DNA of 64,000 nt from Mycobacterium sp. EPa45 (GTDB lineage: Bacteria > Actinomycetota > Actinomycetes > Mycobacteriales > Mycobacteriaceae). The number at the start of each line of letters is the position of its first letter. Within the stretch, counting starts at the first letter, position 1. Below the pieces are notes generated by a model. That model did not search any database and was not told the origin of the DNA. It saw only the letters and a program-made list of their open reading frames with translations. A program made the translations under genes and the position numbers. The stretch covers positions 3,472,001 to 3,536,000 of the forward strand of contig NZ_CP011773.1 in assembly GCF_001021385.1 (NCBI RefSeq), given 5' to 3'. Below, in pieces: positions 1 through 8,493 of this stretch.

Positions 1-1
1 A

Positions 2-1189
2 CAGCTGTTGTTCGACAAGATCGACGGCGAGACCTGCCGATCGCGCACCCTTCCGTCCACCTACGCCAAGCCGCGCGAGCTGCGCCGGCTCAAATCGCTG
101 CTGCGCAAACGCGGTCGCGTGCTGCAATCCGGCCCGGACATCCAGAATCCACTGAACCTGGTCTCACAAGTGGCGCAATCGATTCCAGTCCTGCGGGACA
201 AGCTCAAGACCAGCCTGCTGTCGGCCGCCGACGTCAAGGCGAATCCGTTCGCCATTTTCATCATGGGTCCCCTGGCCAAGGCGGCGAACAAGTTGGGCGG
301 CGACTTCCGCTGGCAGCACCTGCCGGTTCCGTTCGAGGTCTACGCCGACGGGATCGACCTGGTGGTGTTCGAGGAGTTCGGTTCAGGCGCTGCCGCGCTG
401 CACCTGCGTGACGAGGTCGAGCGCAACGCCCTGCTGGCCGACGAGGCATACCGGCGGCAGTTCCGCAAGGATTACGACAGCAAGTTCGGGGTCCGCGTGT
501 GGCACCGAGACTTCTTCGACGCCGAGATCGTTTTCTGCCCTGACGAATCCGTGGTGGGCAAGTCCTTCGGCCAGGTCGGCATGGAACGCGGCGAGCTGCA
601 TCCGGTCGACGCGTTCCTGGATCTGGTCCTCGAGCACGGCACGAAGCTGCGCTGGCGCACCACGATCTCCAACCACCGGCCGGAAATTCTCCAGAAGCTC
701 GCCCGCGACCCCGGCGTCCAGATGGGCTTCTCCGATGCCGGTGCGCACCTGCGCAACATGGCGTTCTACAACTACGGCCTGCGGCTGCTGCGCCATGTGC
801 GCGACGCCGACCGCAAGGGACGCCCGTTCATGAGCGTTGAGCAGGCTGTGCATCGAATGACCGGTGAACTGGCCGACTGGTATCAGATCGACGCGGGCCA
901 CCTCCGCGTCGGCGACCGCGCCGACCTGGTGGTGATCAACCCCAAGTACCTGGACAAGCACCTCGACGACTACGCCGAAGAACCGGTGGAGCAGTACGGC
1001 AACTTGCCGAGGATGGTCAACCGCAACAACGACGCTGTCGAGCTGGTGCTGATCGGCGGACGTGCGGTGGTCCGCGACGGTGAGCCGACCGATGTGCTCG
1101 GGTCCGAGCGCACCGGAAGCTTCCTTCGGGTGGGTCGGGCGACGCCGGCGCCCGGGACGACGGAATCGGAGCTGGCCCATGCCAATTGA
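2..1189 (+). CDS. N-acyl-D-amino-acid deacylase-type amidohydrolase (5' truncated)
   Basis: This is the C-terminal part of a metal-dependent amidohydrolase; the reading frame is open to the left edge, so the start and the N-terminal metal-binding HxH motif lie outside the window. What remains ends with a typical amidohydrolase C-terminus: a GFSDAGAHL motif carrying the late catalytic Asp, then GHLRVGDRADLVVINP, the strand that rejoins the small beta-sandwich domain. Family members hydrolyse N-acyl-D-amino acids or related cyclic amides. The substrate cannot be told from this fragment. The last 11 bases overlap the start of the next gene, so the two are probably co-translated. Confidence 0.75.
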   Translation, partial: QLLFDKIDGETCRSRTLPSTYAKPRELRRLKSLLRKRGRVLQSGPDIQNPLNLVSQVAQSIPVLRDKLKTSLLSAADVKANPFAIFIMGPLAKAANKLGGDFRWQHLPVPFEVYADGIDLVVFEEFGSGAAALHLRDEVERNALLADEAYRRQFRKDYDSKFGVRVWHRDFFDAEIVFCPDESVVGKSFGQVGMERGELHPVDAFLDLVLEHGTKLRWRTTISNHRPEILQKLARDPGVQMGFSDAGAHLRNMAFYNYGLRLLRHVRDADRKGRPFMSVEQAVHRMTGELADWYQIDAGHLRVGDRADLVVINPKYLDKHLDDYAEEPVEQYGNLPRMVNRNNDAVELVLIGGRAVVRDGEPTDVLGSERTGSFLRVGRATPAPGTTESELAHAN

Positions 1190-1649
1190 CACCTCGGCGG
1201 TACCGACTGAGGTCGCCGAGACCGTGCTCGGCATGTGGAAGGCGCTCTCGAACCGCGACTGGGAGACGCTGAAGACGTTCCTGTCCGACGACTGCATTTA
1301 CGTCGACATGCCGGTCGGTCCGATCGCGGCTGCGCGTGGACCCGAGGACATCGTCAAGCGACTCAAGATCGGTCTCGAGCCGCTGGCCGGCTACGAGAAT
1401 CACGACGGCGTGCTGGTGAGCAACGGCGTGGACACCATGTACGAGCACTCCGAGACGTGGACGTTCGCCACCGGCGAGCAGGGCGTGCTGCGCTTCGTCA
1501 CCGTGCACAAGGTCTCCGACGGCAAGATCACGCTGTGGAAGGACTATTGGGACATGAACGGCCTCACGAGCTTCGCGCCCCCCACGTGGCTCGAGGATCT
1601 CGCAGGAGCCGACATGTCGTGGATGTTCGACGCCACCGGCCTGATCTGA
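1179..1649 (+). CDS. SnoaL-like / limonene-epoxide-hydrolase-fold protein
   Basis: A 156-residue protein with the NTF2/SnoaL-like pattern: an N-terminal helix with VLGMWKALSNRDWETLKTFL, then DDCIYVDMPVGP and a curved sheet ending in GKITLWKDYWDMNGL. This fold binds small hydrophobic ligands and includes epoxide hydrolases, ketosteroid isomerases and polyketide cyclases. I chose the ATG at 1179 because it gives the standard family N-terminus and overlaps the preceding stop by 11 bases. An in-frame extension upstream to 1062 would run inside the amidohydrolase and is unlikely. The two genes probably act in one catabolic step, but the substrate is unknown. Confidence 0.75.
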   Translation: MPIDTSAVPTEVAETVLGMWKALSNRDWETLKTFLSDDCIYVDMPVGPIAAARGPEDIVKRLKIGLEPLAGYENHDGVLVSNGVDTMYEHSETWTFATGEQGVLRFVTVHKVSDGKITLWKDYWDMNGLTSFAPPTWLEDLAGADMSWMFDATGLI

Positions 1650-1654
1650 GCTGA

Positions 1655-2185
1655 CTAGCCCATCTGGACCGATTCGCCCAGATCCTGATCCAGGATCGTG
1701 CCCGCTCGACCCATCGCGGCGTTGCCCGAGCGGAGGAACTCGAGCGAGTGCCGCAGTTCGTTGGCGTCGATGTCTTCCGTTGCCGCCATGCAGAAGTGCA
1801 TCGCCACGTCGTAATCCGAGAGCCCAGCCTGGAATTCGGCCCCGAAAGCCGGGTCAGGCGGCGGCATGTGACCCTGCAGTCCAGCCACCCCATCGTGGTA
1901 ACGCACGCAGGCCGTACTCAGCGACGCGACGTCGTTGGCCTGCGCTGCCGCCGACACGGCGTCGGTCGCCGACTGGATTGCCCTGACGTGGTCCTGCACC
2001 GTGTCCCACCATGCCCGCATCGACTGCTGCAGCGGCGGTGTGGGCGGTGCGACCGTCCTCGTCTGAGTGAGCGGCGACGGCGCAGCAGTGACCACACTGG
2101 TCTTCACGGGCAGGACGCCCGCCGGACCACACGCAGTGAGGGCTATCGCGGCGATCCCGACGAGGAGCATCCGTGGCGACCGCAT
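1655..2185 (-). CDS. Putative secreted lipoprotein of unknown function
   Basis: A 176-residue protein starting with a lipoprotein signal: positive residues, a hydrophobic stretch, and a lipobox LTAC with the acylated Cys at about residue 19. The mature part has a Thr/Pro-rich linker, then a helical domain with a few Trp and Cys residues. A GGGAGG-like Shine-Dalgarno sequence lies 6 bases before the ATG at 2185. It is divergent from the secreted protein at 2393 and convergent with the SnoaL-like gene. I do not recognise the family; export and membrane anchoring are the supported claims. Confidence 0.7.
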   Translation of the reverse strand: MRSPRMLLVGIAAIALTACGPAGVLPVKTSVVTAAPSPLTQTRTVAPPTPPLQQSMRAWWDTVQDHVRAIQSATDAVSAAAQANDVASLSTACVRYHDGVAGLQGHMPPPDPAFGAEFQAGLSDYDVAMHFCMAATEDIDANELRHSLEFLRSGNAAMGRAGTILDQDLGESVQMG

Positions 2186-2392
2186 GGGAACCTCCCGTTT
2201 CTGGTGCTGTCAGATCAGGCAAGCGTCACCCCATGGCAGCGGGATCGGGAGGGTCCAAGGGCCCCGATAATCCCGACTCGACGGCCCACACCTCGTGGAT
2301 CTTGAAGGTAAGACGGGCTGATCTGAGCACCTGGCCGCCCTCGCGACGCTAGTCTGATCAGGCCGAACCGGCACCGTCGTCAGGAGGCACAG

Positions 2393-2791
2393 ATGCGCAG
2401 GGTCGTCATTGGGTCGATTGTCGCGTCGGGACTGCTGAGCGCGGCGATCCCGCTCGCGGCACCGGCGTCGGCCACCTCCTGCCATTCCCCGAGCTGCGTG
2501 CCGAACGTCGCCCAGAACGTCGTCGGCGGGACGCCCTGTACGCCGAGCCCATCGTTCGTGTTCGGGTTCGACGCCCAGAAGAACACGCTCATCTGCGCGG
2601 CCAGCGGTGTGTGGATGTCCACCGGCCCGCTGGTCGGCGAGGCGGCGAACGCACTCCCCTGCACCACACCCGGAACCACGGCGCAGGAACGGGTGGCCGG
2701 TGACGAATGGGAGCCGAAGGTCTATGGCGTGCCGCTGATATGCACCGGACCGGCCGACTGGGCGCACTGGATGCACTTCCCGCCGGCCTGA
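2393..2791 (+). CDS. Small secreted cysteine-containing protein
   Basis: A 132-residue protein with a clear Sec signal peptide (residues 1-27, ending ASA) and a mature part with six cysteines (TSCHSPSC, GTPC, LIC, LPC, LIC), which fits disulphide bonding outside the membrane. An AGGAGG ribosome site sits 5 bases before the ATG at 2393, giving a secure start. I recognise no catalytic motif. The gene is divergent from the lipoprotein at 2185, and the shared 207-base gap must hold both promoters. A hairpin follows the stop. Confidence 0.7.
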   Translation: MRRVVIGSIVASGLLSAAIPLAAPASATSCHSPSCVPNVAQNVVGGTPCTPSPSFVFGFDAQKNTLICAASGVWMSTGPLVGEAANALPCTTPGTTAQERVAGDEWEPKVYGVPLICTGPADWAHWMHFPPA

Positions 2792-2797
2792 CGAATC

Positions 2798-2823
2798 TGC
2801 CGGCACTGTTGACGGTGTCGGCA
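2798..2823 (+). terminator. Hairpin after the small secreted protein gene
   Basis: Nine-base arms (TGCCGGCAC and GTGTCGGCA, one mismatch) enclose an eight-base loop starting 7 bases after the stop at 2791. There is no U-tract, which is usual for mycobacterial terminator-like hairpins. The position fits transcription termination; strength is unknown. Confidence 0.4.
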
Positions 2824-3209
2824 AAGAGTGCCGAAAATCGTTACCACACAGCATATTCCCAGCCAATTCGATGGCACATCGACCGTGACATTTCATCGAA
2901 CGCACTGCAGGCAAACGTCGCTCATTCGGCGAATCCGGATGTGAGCAAGGCTATTACGCCGACTGGCCGGGGTCAGCAAGGACGATGCGGCGACGCCCAA
3001 CGGTCCGAAGCCGTCGACGCGTCCAGTCGCAATGGGTTCGGACACCCGAACACTCACGGCGAGGCAACTGGACAGCGAAGCTAAGTTGATGCTCAATCCG
3101 TTGCGTATGCAAGCAGTATTACTTGCATACGCATACATTACTTACTTCGGGGTAAGTTTTGGAGTTACTTTGCTAGTGGGTGCTCAATCCGACTTGAAAG
3201 GGGACCCCG
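2824..3209. other. Long intergenic region, AT-richer than its surroundings
   Basis: About 390 bases without a convincing gene. The stretch from about 3080 to 3190 is noticeably richer in A and T and carries the two inverted repeats listed separately. The 11-mer TGCTCAATCCG occurs twice, at 3090 and 3181. The region must hold the promoter of the GjpA-like gene. No tRNA or obvious small coding sequence was seen. Confidence 0.5.
3102..3157. promoter_or_regulatory. Two inverted repeats upstream of the GjpA-like gene
   Basis: The first repeat has perfect 12-base arms, TGCGTATGCAAG at 3102-3113 and CTTGCATACGCA at 3122-3133, around an 8-base centre. The second is ACTTAC-N6-GTAAGT at 3140-3157. They lie 50-110 bases before the start at 3210. 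Either could be a dimeric regulator site (TetR-like geometry), and the first could also form a hairpin in RNA. No regulator gene is adjacent, so the binding protein is unknown. Confidence 0.45.
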
Positions 3210-4256
3210 ATGTACACCGCGATCCGTCCCTATGCCACCGCCGGCGTGGCCTTACTCGGAGCCGGCGCTGTCGCCGTCACGCCGATCGCTCCTATTATCG
3301 ATCCGATACATTCAGCAGCACAGCTCTTTTCGCATGCCGACGTGGGCCTGGTCGCACTCGTCGACCCGATCAGCGCGTACACCAACCTCGTCACGCACAC
3401 CGTTGCCAGCCTCACAGGGCTGGCGAATGAGGTCGCAGCCGACCCGTTGCCCATTCTTCGCGCGATGCTGGGCAACGACCTCGGTAATGCCCAGATTTTC
3501 GGCGCTGCCCTCGACGCCGCCGGAGCGGCGCTCTCCGACCAACTGAAGGCCTTGCCGGACGAGTTGCAGACCACCCTCACCCAGTTGCGCAACGGTCAGG
3601 TCAGCGCTGCGATCGTCGGCCTGTTCGGCACCGGTACCGGCCTACTGCTGGGTCCGGCGCTGCCGCTGATCGGTGGTGTCTTGCCGGTGATCCAGAACAT
3701 GGTCGCCAACTACAACGACGTCATCCAAAACTCCCTTTCGATCGTCTTGACATCGGTGGCGCTCGCCCCGATCTACCCCATCAACGCGACCGTGTCTGCC
3801 TTCGCGGCCCTATCGCAGAATGTGGTCGACTCGATCTCGTCGCACGATTTCAGATCGGTGGTCGAGGACTTTGTCAGCGCACCCGCCGTGCTGACCGACG
3901 CCTTCCTGAACGGATTCCCCGGTGGCCCAACGGCGTTCATCGATCCGGCGGGCGGGCTGCTTTCCGGCGCCTCGGTCGGCTTCGGGACCGTCGAGAACCT
4001 GCTCCAGGCGGCCAAGGCCATCGCTACCCAGCTGACCCGACCGGGCCCGCCCGCGTCATTCACCTTTGCGCTGCCGCATCTGGTGCCCGCCGCAGGCGCG
4101 GCGACGGCGACGCTGGCCCCCGTCGCCAAGAAAGGTGTCGCCGCCTCAGCGAGCAAGGCTTCAGCCGGCAAGTCCTCGACCGGCCAGGCCAAAGCACCTG
4201 CACGAGCCAAGGCCAATGGAACCGCCGGGTCCAAGCGAGCCGCGAGGGGACGCTAG
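3210..4256 (+). CDS. GjpA-like exported / outer-membrane-associated protein
   Basis: A 348-residue protein starting MYTAIRPYATAGVALLGAGAVAVTPIAP, the signal-like N-terminus of a large mycobacterial family often annotated as GjpA-type outer membrane porin. The middle (residues about 40-280) is mainly amphipathic helices with PLPILRAMLGND and IQNMVANYNDVIQ segments. The last 60 residues are an Ala/Lys/Ser/Gly-rich tail ending in a basic stretch. A GAAAGGGG ribosome site precedes the ATG at 3210. Porin function for this family is an annotation I treat with caution; export and envelope location are likely. The gene faces the PE-PPE protein, with 19 bases between their stops. Confidence 0.65.
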   Translation: MYTAIRPYATAGVALLGAGAVAVTPIAPIIDPIHSAAQLFSHADVGLVALVDPISAYTNLVTHTVASLTGLANEVAADPLPILRAMLGNDLGNAQIFGAALDAAGAALSDQLKALPDELQTTLTQLRNGQVSAAIVGLFGTGTGLLLGPALPLIGGVLPVIQNMVANYNDVIQNSLSIVLTSVALAPIYPINATVSAFAALSQNVVDSISSHDFRSVVEDFVSAPAVLTDAFLNGFPGGPTAFIDPAGGLLSGASVGFGTVENLLQAAKAIATQLTRPGPPASFTFALPHLVPAAGAATATLAPVAKKGVAASASKASAGKSSTGQAKAPARAKANGTAGSKRAARGR

Positions 4257-4275
4257 AGCCGCAGGAAGTCGGTCA

Positions 4276-5301
4276 CTACCGAGGGCTCTGCGCAAGCGAT
4301 TTCGCCGCCGAGCGACGGTTGTCCCCGATCTTCACTGCGCGGGAAGGCATCCGCTGTCTGGTCGGCGAGACCAAGGTGGGTCGCGCACTGTGCCCGCGAT
4401 CTGGCACTGCCCGCCCGTTTCGATCGACAAGGCCACCTCCCGGGCCAAGATGGGGCCCGGCGTCGGGAGTCAACTCTGAATAACCCAGAGCGATCATCGG
4501 TGTCAGGATCTTGTCCAGGACCGCAACCGACTGCGGAAAGAGCGGTTCTAACAGATGGGTCAGCGCGGGGGTCTGCTGGATGGTGTAGGTGGTGGTGGTG
4601 CCGCCCATCGAATTCTTGCTCGTGGTGATGTTGTCAGCCGGCACTTCACCGTTGAGGACCATCTGGGCGGCTCTGCCGTAGTGGTCGGTGCCGTGATATA
4701 CGGCCGCTCCGGCAATCGCGTTGAGATCAGCGAGCAGGTGCCATGGCCGGTCGGGTGTGCTGGCGATCGCGTCGTACTGAAGCTTCACGACAGTGATGTC
4801 GTAACCGGTTACGGGTATGGGCTCGGTAACTGCGCCGGTGAGCAGCTCCGGGCTGCCGGTGGGCAGGTATGAGAACAAGCCACCCGGTCGAGACGGGTCC
4901 GCGATCACCATGAACTGCAGCTGTGACGGGTCCGGTGCAGCCGGATCGTTGGCGAGTTTGCGCAATTCCTCGTCGACCACCAAGGATCCCAGCGATTCGC
5001 CGATCACCATGACCTTGCCCTGCGCGAGCGCGGTGTTGATCATCTTGTCCAGCAGTGGCGCCCCGGCATCGATAGAGTGCGCGCCCGTCGCGCTGGCAAG
5101 CCCGGTCCACGGCCACAAGCCGTCGGGGTAGTCGAGCTCTTCGAGCGTGTAGCCAGGGGGTACGCGCCGCATCACGTCCCAGTTCGGGCTACCGGCGGCG
5201 CCGGCACCGGGCACCCAGATGGCTGTGTCAGCGTGCCCACAGGGTGCCCACGCGACCAACGCTGCGAACGTCGCCGACAACAGCAGACCGAGCGCCTTCA
5301 T
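4276..5301 (-). CDS. Secreted PE-PPE-domain serine hydrolase
   Basis: A 341-residue protein with a Sec signal peptide (residues 1-24, ending GHA) and a PE-PPE domain, an alpha/beta-hydrolase fold. It has the early IWVPGAGAAG strand and a nucleophile elbow GESLGS with Ser at about residue 104. Later ADPSRPGGLF and a GTDHYG segment could supply the acid and His. Mycobacterial members are cell-envelope esterases. There is no PE or PPE N-terminus; the domain stands alone after a signal peptide. The final 40 residues are a basic, probably disordered tail, which could be natural or could reflect an altered end. Confidence 0.7.
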   Translation of the reverse strand: MKALGLLLSATFAALVAWAPCGHADTAIWVPGAGAAGSPNWDVMRRVPPGYTLEELDYPDGLWPWTGLASATGAHSIDAGAPLLDKMINTALAQGKVMVIGESLGSLVVDEELRKLANDPAAPDPSQLQFMVIADPSRPGGLFSYLPTGSPELLTGAVTEPIPVTGYDITVVKLQYDAIASTPDRPWHLLADLNAIAGAAVYHGTDHYGRAAQMVLNGEVPADNITTSKNSMGGTTTTYTIQQTPALTHLLEPLFPQSVAVLDKILTPMIALGYSELTPDAGPHLGPGGGLVDRNGRAVPDRGHSARPTLVSPTRQRMPSRAVKIGDNRRSAAKSLAQSPR

Positions 5302-5397
5302 AAATCCCCCGACAGTTGAGACTCGTTCGTAGCCTCGCCTGGTCGCCGGGGCGCCGGAAAGGGACTTTCGCCATGAACACTGATGGCGAAGCTCCCG

Positions 5398-6510
5398 TCA
5401 CAGCCGGTAGACGCGCACGGCGTTGTCCCTTCCGATCAGGTCGATCACCCGCATCGCGTCGGCCTCACTCCACTGGTCACGCGCCACAAAGCCGGTGAGG
5501 ACGGCGGCCATCCCCGCCCGCCACAACAACGAACCGAGGTAGTGCAGCTCGGCGGGCCCGAAAGCATCCGAGGAGTAGAGGATCTTGCGGAACGGAGCCA
5601 GCTCCAGAGTCCTGGCGATGAACGCTTCGGCCCGCGCCCCGAGGTGGTTGATACTCAGGCCCACGTCGAGGTAGACGTTGTTGAAAGCCTGGGCGAGATA
5701 TCCGGCTTCGCGTTCGTATGGATAACAGTGCAACAGCACGATCGGCGTGGCGCCGGATTGGCGGAGGAAGTTCAGCAGCAGCATCGGATTCGTCCGGTGC
5801 AAGTAACAGTCGCGGTCGCCGAGGCCGACATGGAATTGCAACGGCTTGCCCAGCCGAAGTGCTTCGTGGACGCCGAATCGCAGGAGCGTGCGGTCGGTCA
5901 GCCGGACTCCGCCGGCGTCGCGCCACCGCGCCGCCGCGTCGGCGACCTCGCGGGGAGCCGGTTCCGACAGGTCGCCGTCGAACCCGCCCCGGTAAGCCAG
6001 CACTGTCTTGGTGGCGACCGCAGTCACGCTGCGGTCGTGCAGGATTCGGCGGAACGCGTCGGCGTAGTCACCCGGTGATGCCGCCGCCTGCTCGGCGAGC
6101 TGCTCGAGCCGGACGATCTCGCCGACGTCGCCTCCGGAAGCCTCTGCCATCTCGGACAACCCGGCGATCCCGCCCGGCAGGCCGGTGTCGACCAGCCAGT
6201 CGCTGACCCCGGCCGCGGGCAGGAACACCCGCGCCAACTGGCCTTCGCTCATCTCGCTACGGCGCTCCCAATAGCTGTGTGGGTCCGCATGTTCCGGTAA
6301 ACCGAGCAACGGTGCGCAGTGCGCCCGCACCGCGAAGCCGAGTTGGGTGTCGAAGCCGGAGTCGAAGTCGGCCAGCGGTTCGGTGTTGGCTTCGTTGAGC
6401 CCGTTCTCGAAGCGCCTGCGGTCATCAGACGTCAGCCAGAAGCCGTGTACGTGGTTATCCACCAGGCGCACACCGGCAATGTGCTCATCCAGCGCCGTGG
6501 CCACAGGCAC
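5398..6510 (-). CDS. Amidohydrolase-family protein next to glnA3 (Rv1879-like)
   Basis: A 370-residue amidohydrolase_2-type TIM barrel. It has DNHVHGFW (metal-binding HxH, residues about 18-22), a HVGLGD strand with His, HCYPYER, and a late SSDAFGPAELHY segment with the catalytic Asp. The GTG start at 6510 directly abuts the TAA stop of glnA3, with GGAG upstream inside glnA3, so the genes are co-translated. In M. tuberculosis the same pair is Rv1878/Rv1879. Likely role: hydrolysis of a gamma-glutamyl amide or related product linked to the glutamine-synthetase-like partner. This is inferred from context; the substrate is unknown. Confidence 0.75.
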   Translation of the reverse strand: MPVATALDEHIAGVRLVDNHVHGFWLTSDDRRRFENGLNEANTEPLADFDSGFDTQLGFAVRAHCAPLLGLPEHADPHSYWERRSEMSEGQLARVFLPAAGVSDWLVDTGLPGGIAGLSEMAEASGGDVGEIVRLEQLAEQAAASPGDYADAFRRILHDRSVTAVATKTVLAYRGGFDGDLSEPAPREVADAAARWRDAGGVRLTDRTLLRFGVHEALRLGKPLQFHVGLGDRDCYLHRTNPMLLLNFLRQSGATPIVLLHCYPYEREAGYLAQAFNNVYLDVGLSINHLGARAEAFIARTLELAPFRKILYSSDAFGPAELHYLGSLLWRAGMAAVLTGFVARDQWSEADAMRVIDLIGRDNAVRVYRL

Positions 6511-7860
6511 TTATAGGCTCCAGGCCATCCGGAACTTCTCGGTCAGCGCTTCGGCGTCCAGATGCGAATACATCTCGTGTTCGTACTGGCGCACTGCAAC
6601 CAACACGTCGACCGCGGGATCGCCGAGGATCGCCCGCAATCGGGCCGAGCGGTCCAGGGCCGCGATCTCCTCGGGCTGGTCGGCGCTGAGCGCGACGGTG
6701 CCCGCGGCAGCGCGATCGTCGTCGGACAGTGTTGCGGGGTCGACCGTCGTTTCCGGCGGCAGCCGGACACCACTCTCGATCCCGTCCAACGCGAGACCGA
6801 GGATCGCGGCGGAGGCGAAATATGGGTTGGCCGACGGGTCGACGACCTTGACCTCGACATTGGCGCCGTACGGATTGCCTTGCCCGCCAAGCACGAAACG
6901 AACCGCGGCCTCCCGGTTCTCGGTGCCCCAGCAGGCATAGGCACCGGACCAGTTCCCTGGCTGCATCCGCAACCCGGACACGATCGAGCCGCAGAAGATC
7001 AACTGCGCCTGGGGCAGGCCCGCCAGGATGCCGCCGATAGCACTTTCACCTTCCGCGGTCATGCCTTGCGCTCCGGTGCCGCCAGAGAACACCGGGGTGT
7101 CGCCGCGCAGCAGCGAAACATGTTGGTGGGCACCTGAACCCACGCTCCCGGCGAACGGAACCGGGGACAGGCTCACCCGCAGTCCGTATGTGCGGGCCAC
7201 CCGGCTGATGATGATGCGGGCCAGGATGAGCTGATCGGCGGCAGCGACCGGCGACTTGGGAGTCAGTGAGATCTCGAACTGATTGATCCCGTACTCGGGA
7301 TGAAACTGCTCGATGCCGACGCCGGCCGCCGCGGCGGCAGCGGTCACGTCCCGCACGAAGCCCTCGTACTCCAGCACCCCGGCCAACCCGTATTGTGCCC
7401 ACAGGTTGCCCGGCAGACGGTTGCCCTCCGGATCGACGAGCAGGAACTCGATTTCGTGGCCGACCAGTGCCTGCAAGCCGGCCTCGGCCAACCGCGATTC
7501 GATGCGCCCGAGCGTTCCGCGCGCACAGGCGGCGATCGGGTTGCCGTCCTGGTCGAAGAAGGATGCGGGCGCCCATGCCAACCCACCGCCGATGATCCGG
7601 AGCGCGTCGAGGTCGATGCGGATTCGTTGATCCCCGACGACGCTGATTCCCAGGGCGAAAGCGATGCCGGAGCGGTCGATGGCGAACCCGTGAGCGACTG
7701 GGCTGAAGCCCAGCCCCGGATCGGCGAACGCGTTGAGCCGGCGCGACGGCACGGTCTTGGCGTGCGTCAGCCCGGCGGGATTGACGAAGGTTCCGACGAC
7801 GGTGTCCACCCCGTCGGCTTCCAATTGGCCGATAGCCGCGCCCGCGTGCGGTGTGGTCAT
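6511..7860 (-). CDS. glnA3: Glutamine synthetase-like protein GlnA3
   Basis: A 449-residue glutamine synthetase fold. Recognisable parts are GHEIEFLL (metal-binding Glu), IEQFHPEYGINQFEISL, GSGAHQHVSL (ATP-side His), the ENREAAVRF Arg loop and VEVKVVDPSANPY. It matches GlnA3 (Rv1878) rather than the housekeeping GlnA1, and ends FRMAWSL like it. GlnA3-type enzymes are reported to glutamylate polyamines rather than ammonia, so detoxification or use of amines is the likely role. I chose the ATG at 7860 by similarity to the M. tuberculosis N-terminus; an in-frame ATG at 7869 is possible. It is co-transcribed with the amidohydrolase downstream. Confidence 0.85.
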   Translation of the reverse strand: MTTPHAGAAIGQLEADGVDTVVGTFVNPAGLTHAKTVPSRRLNAFADPGLGFSPVAHGFAIDRSGIAFALGISVVGDQRIRIDLDALRIIGGGLAWAPASFFDQDGNPIAACARGTLGRIESRLAEAGLQALVGHEIEFLLVDPEGNRLPGNLWAQYGLAGVLEYEGFVRDVTAAAAAAGVGIEQFHPEYGINQFEISLTPKSPVAAADQLILARIIISRVARTYGLRVSLSPVPFAGSVGSGAHQHVSLLRGDTPVFSGGTGAQGMTAEGESAIGGILAGLPQAQLIFCGSIVSGLRMQPGNWSGAYACWGTENREAAVRFVLGGQGNPYGANVEVKVVDPSANPYFASAAILGLALDGIESGVRLPPETTVDPATLSDDDRAAAGTVALSADQPEEIAALDRSARLRAILGDPAVDVLVAVRQYEHEMYSHLDAEALTEKFRMAWSL

Positions 7861-7906
7861 GGCAGCCATTGTGCCGACCGCACCCGCCGGGCGCGGTGAA
7901 TAGCCG

Positions 7907-8404
7907 CTACGCGCGGCTCGGCAGCGTCAGCTTGCAGGTCTGCCCGATGTCCAGGGTGGACAGCATCCGGCCCATGCCGACCCACATTGCGCAGGACAAC
8001 GTCAGGTCGGCCATCAGCTCGTCGGAGAAGTGCTCACGAGCGCGGTCCCAGAAGTCCTCGTCGTACTTGAGCTTCGCCCAGTCGGTGCCGAACCGGTGAG
8101 CGAACTCGGCGGCGATGCGCTCCTGGTCGCTGTAGCCCTCCCACGTCTTCCACTCCAGCGCGTGGTCGTAGAGGTCCTCGTCGACACCGGCCGCCGGGCC
8201 GTCGGCGTCGCGGGTGTTCTGACACAAGACGCATTCGTTGTCGTGGGCGATCACCGCGCGGGCGAGCTCGCGCACCCGCATCGGCAGCCGGTTCTTGTCG
8301 CTGTAGACCGCGTGGGAGAAGGCGGCCATGGCCGTCCCCAGATCAGGAGACTTGACTATCCAGCCCGCGACGTCGTCTTCGGGGAAGTTTCCGATTCGGC
8401 TCAT
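7907..8404 (-). CDS. Carboxymuconolactone decarboxylase / AhpD-like protein
   Basis: A 165-residue all-helical protein with the AhpD-like pattern RVRELARAVIAHDNECVLCQNTRD, where the two Cys form a CxxC centre, followed by a helix with a conserved Asp/Glu pattern. Family members are thiol peroxidase reductants or lactone decarboxylases; the CxxC points to redox activity. I chose the ATG at 8404 (MSRIGNF), since the upstream extension to 8425 lacks a clear ribosome site. It lies 46 bases upstream of glnA3 on the same strand and could be its first operon gene. Confidence 0.7.
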   Translation of the reverse strand: MSRIGNFPEDDVAGWIVKSPDLGTAMAAFSHAVYSDKNRLPMRVRELARAVIAHDNECVLCQNTRDADGPAAGVDEDLYDHALEWKTWEGYSDQERIAAEFAHRFGTDWAKLKYDEDFWDRAREHFSDELMADLTLSCAMWVGMGRMLSTLDIGQTCKLTLPSRA

Positions 8405-8493
8405 GGGCGAGATGGTACGCCGCAACCAGGCAATCTGGAACGTGTTCTAGTTTATCGACCGGACGAGGACACCCGCTCGGGGACAATGCCCGC

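Noticed and set aside
3032..3430. 132-residue frame across the GjpA-like gene start
   Set aside because: It overlaps a well-supported gene in another frame, has no clear ribosome site and no recognisable domain.
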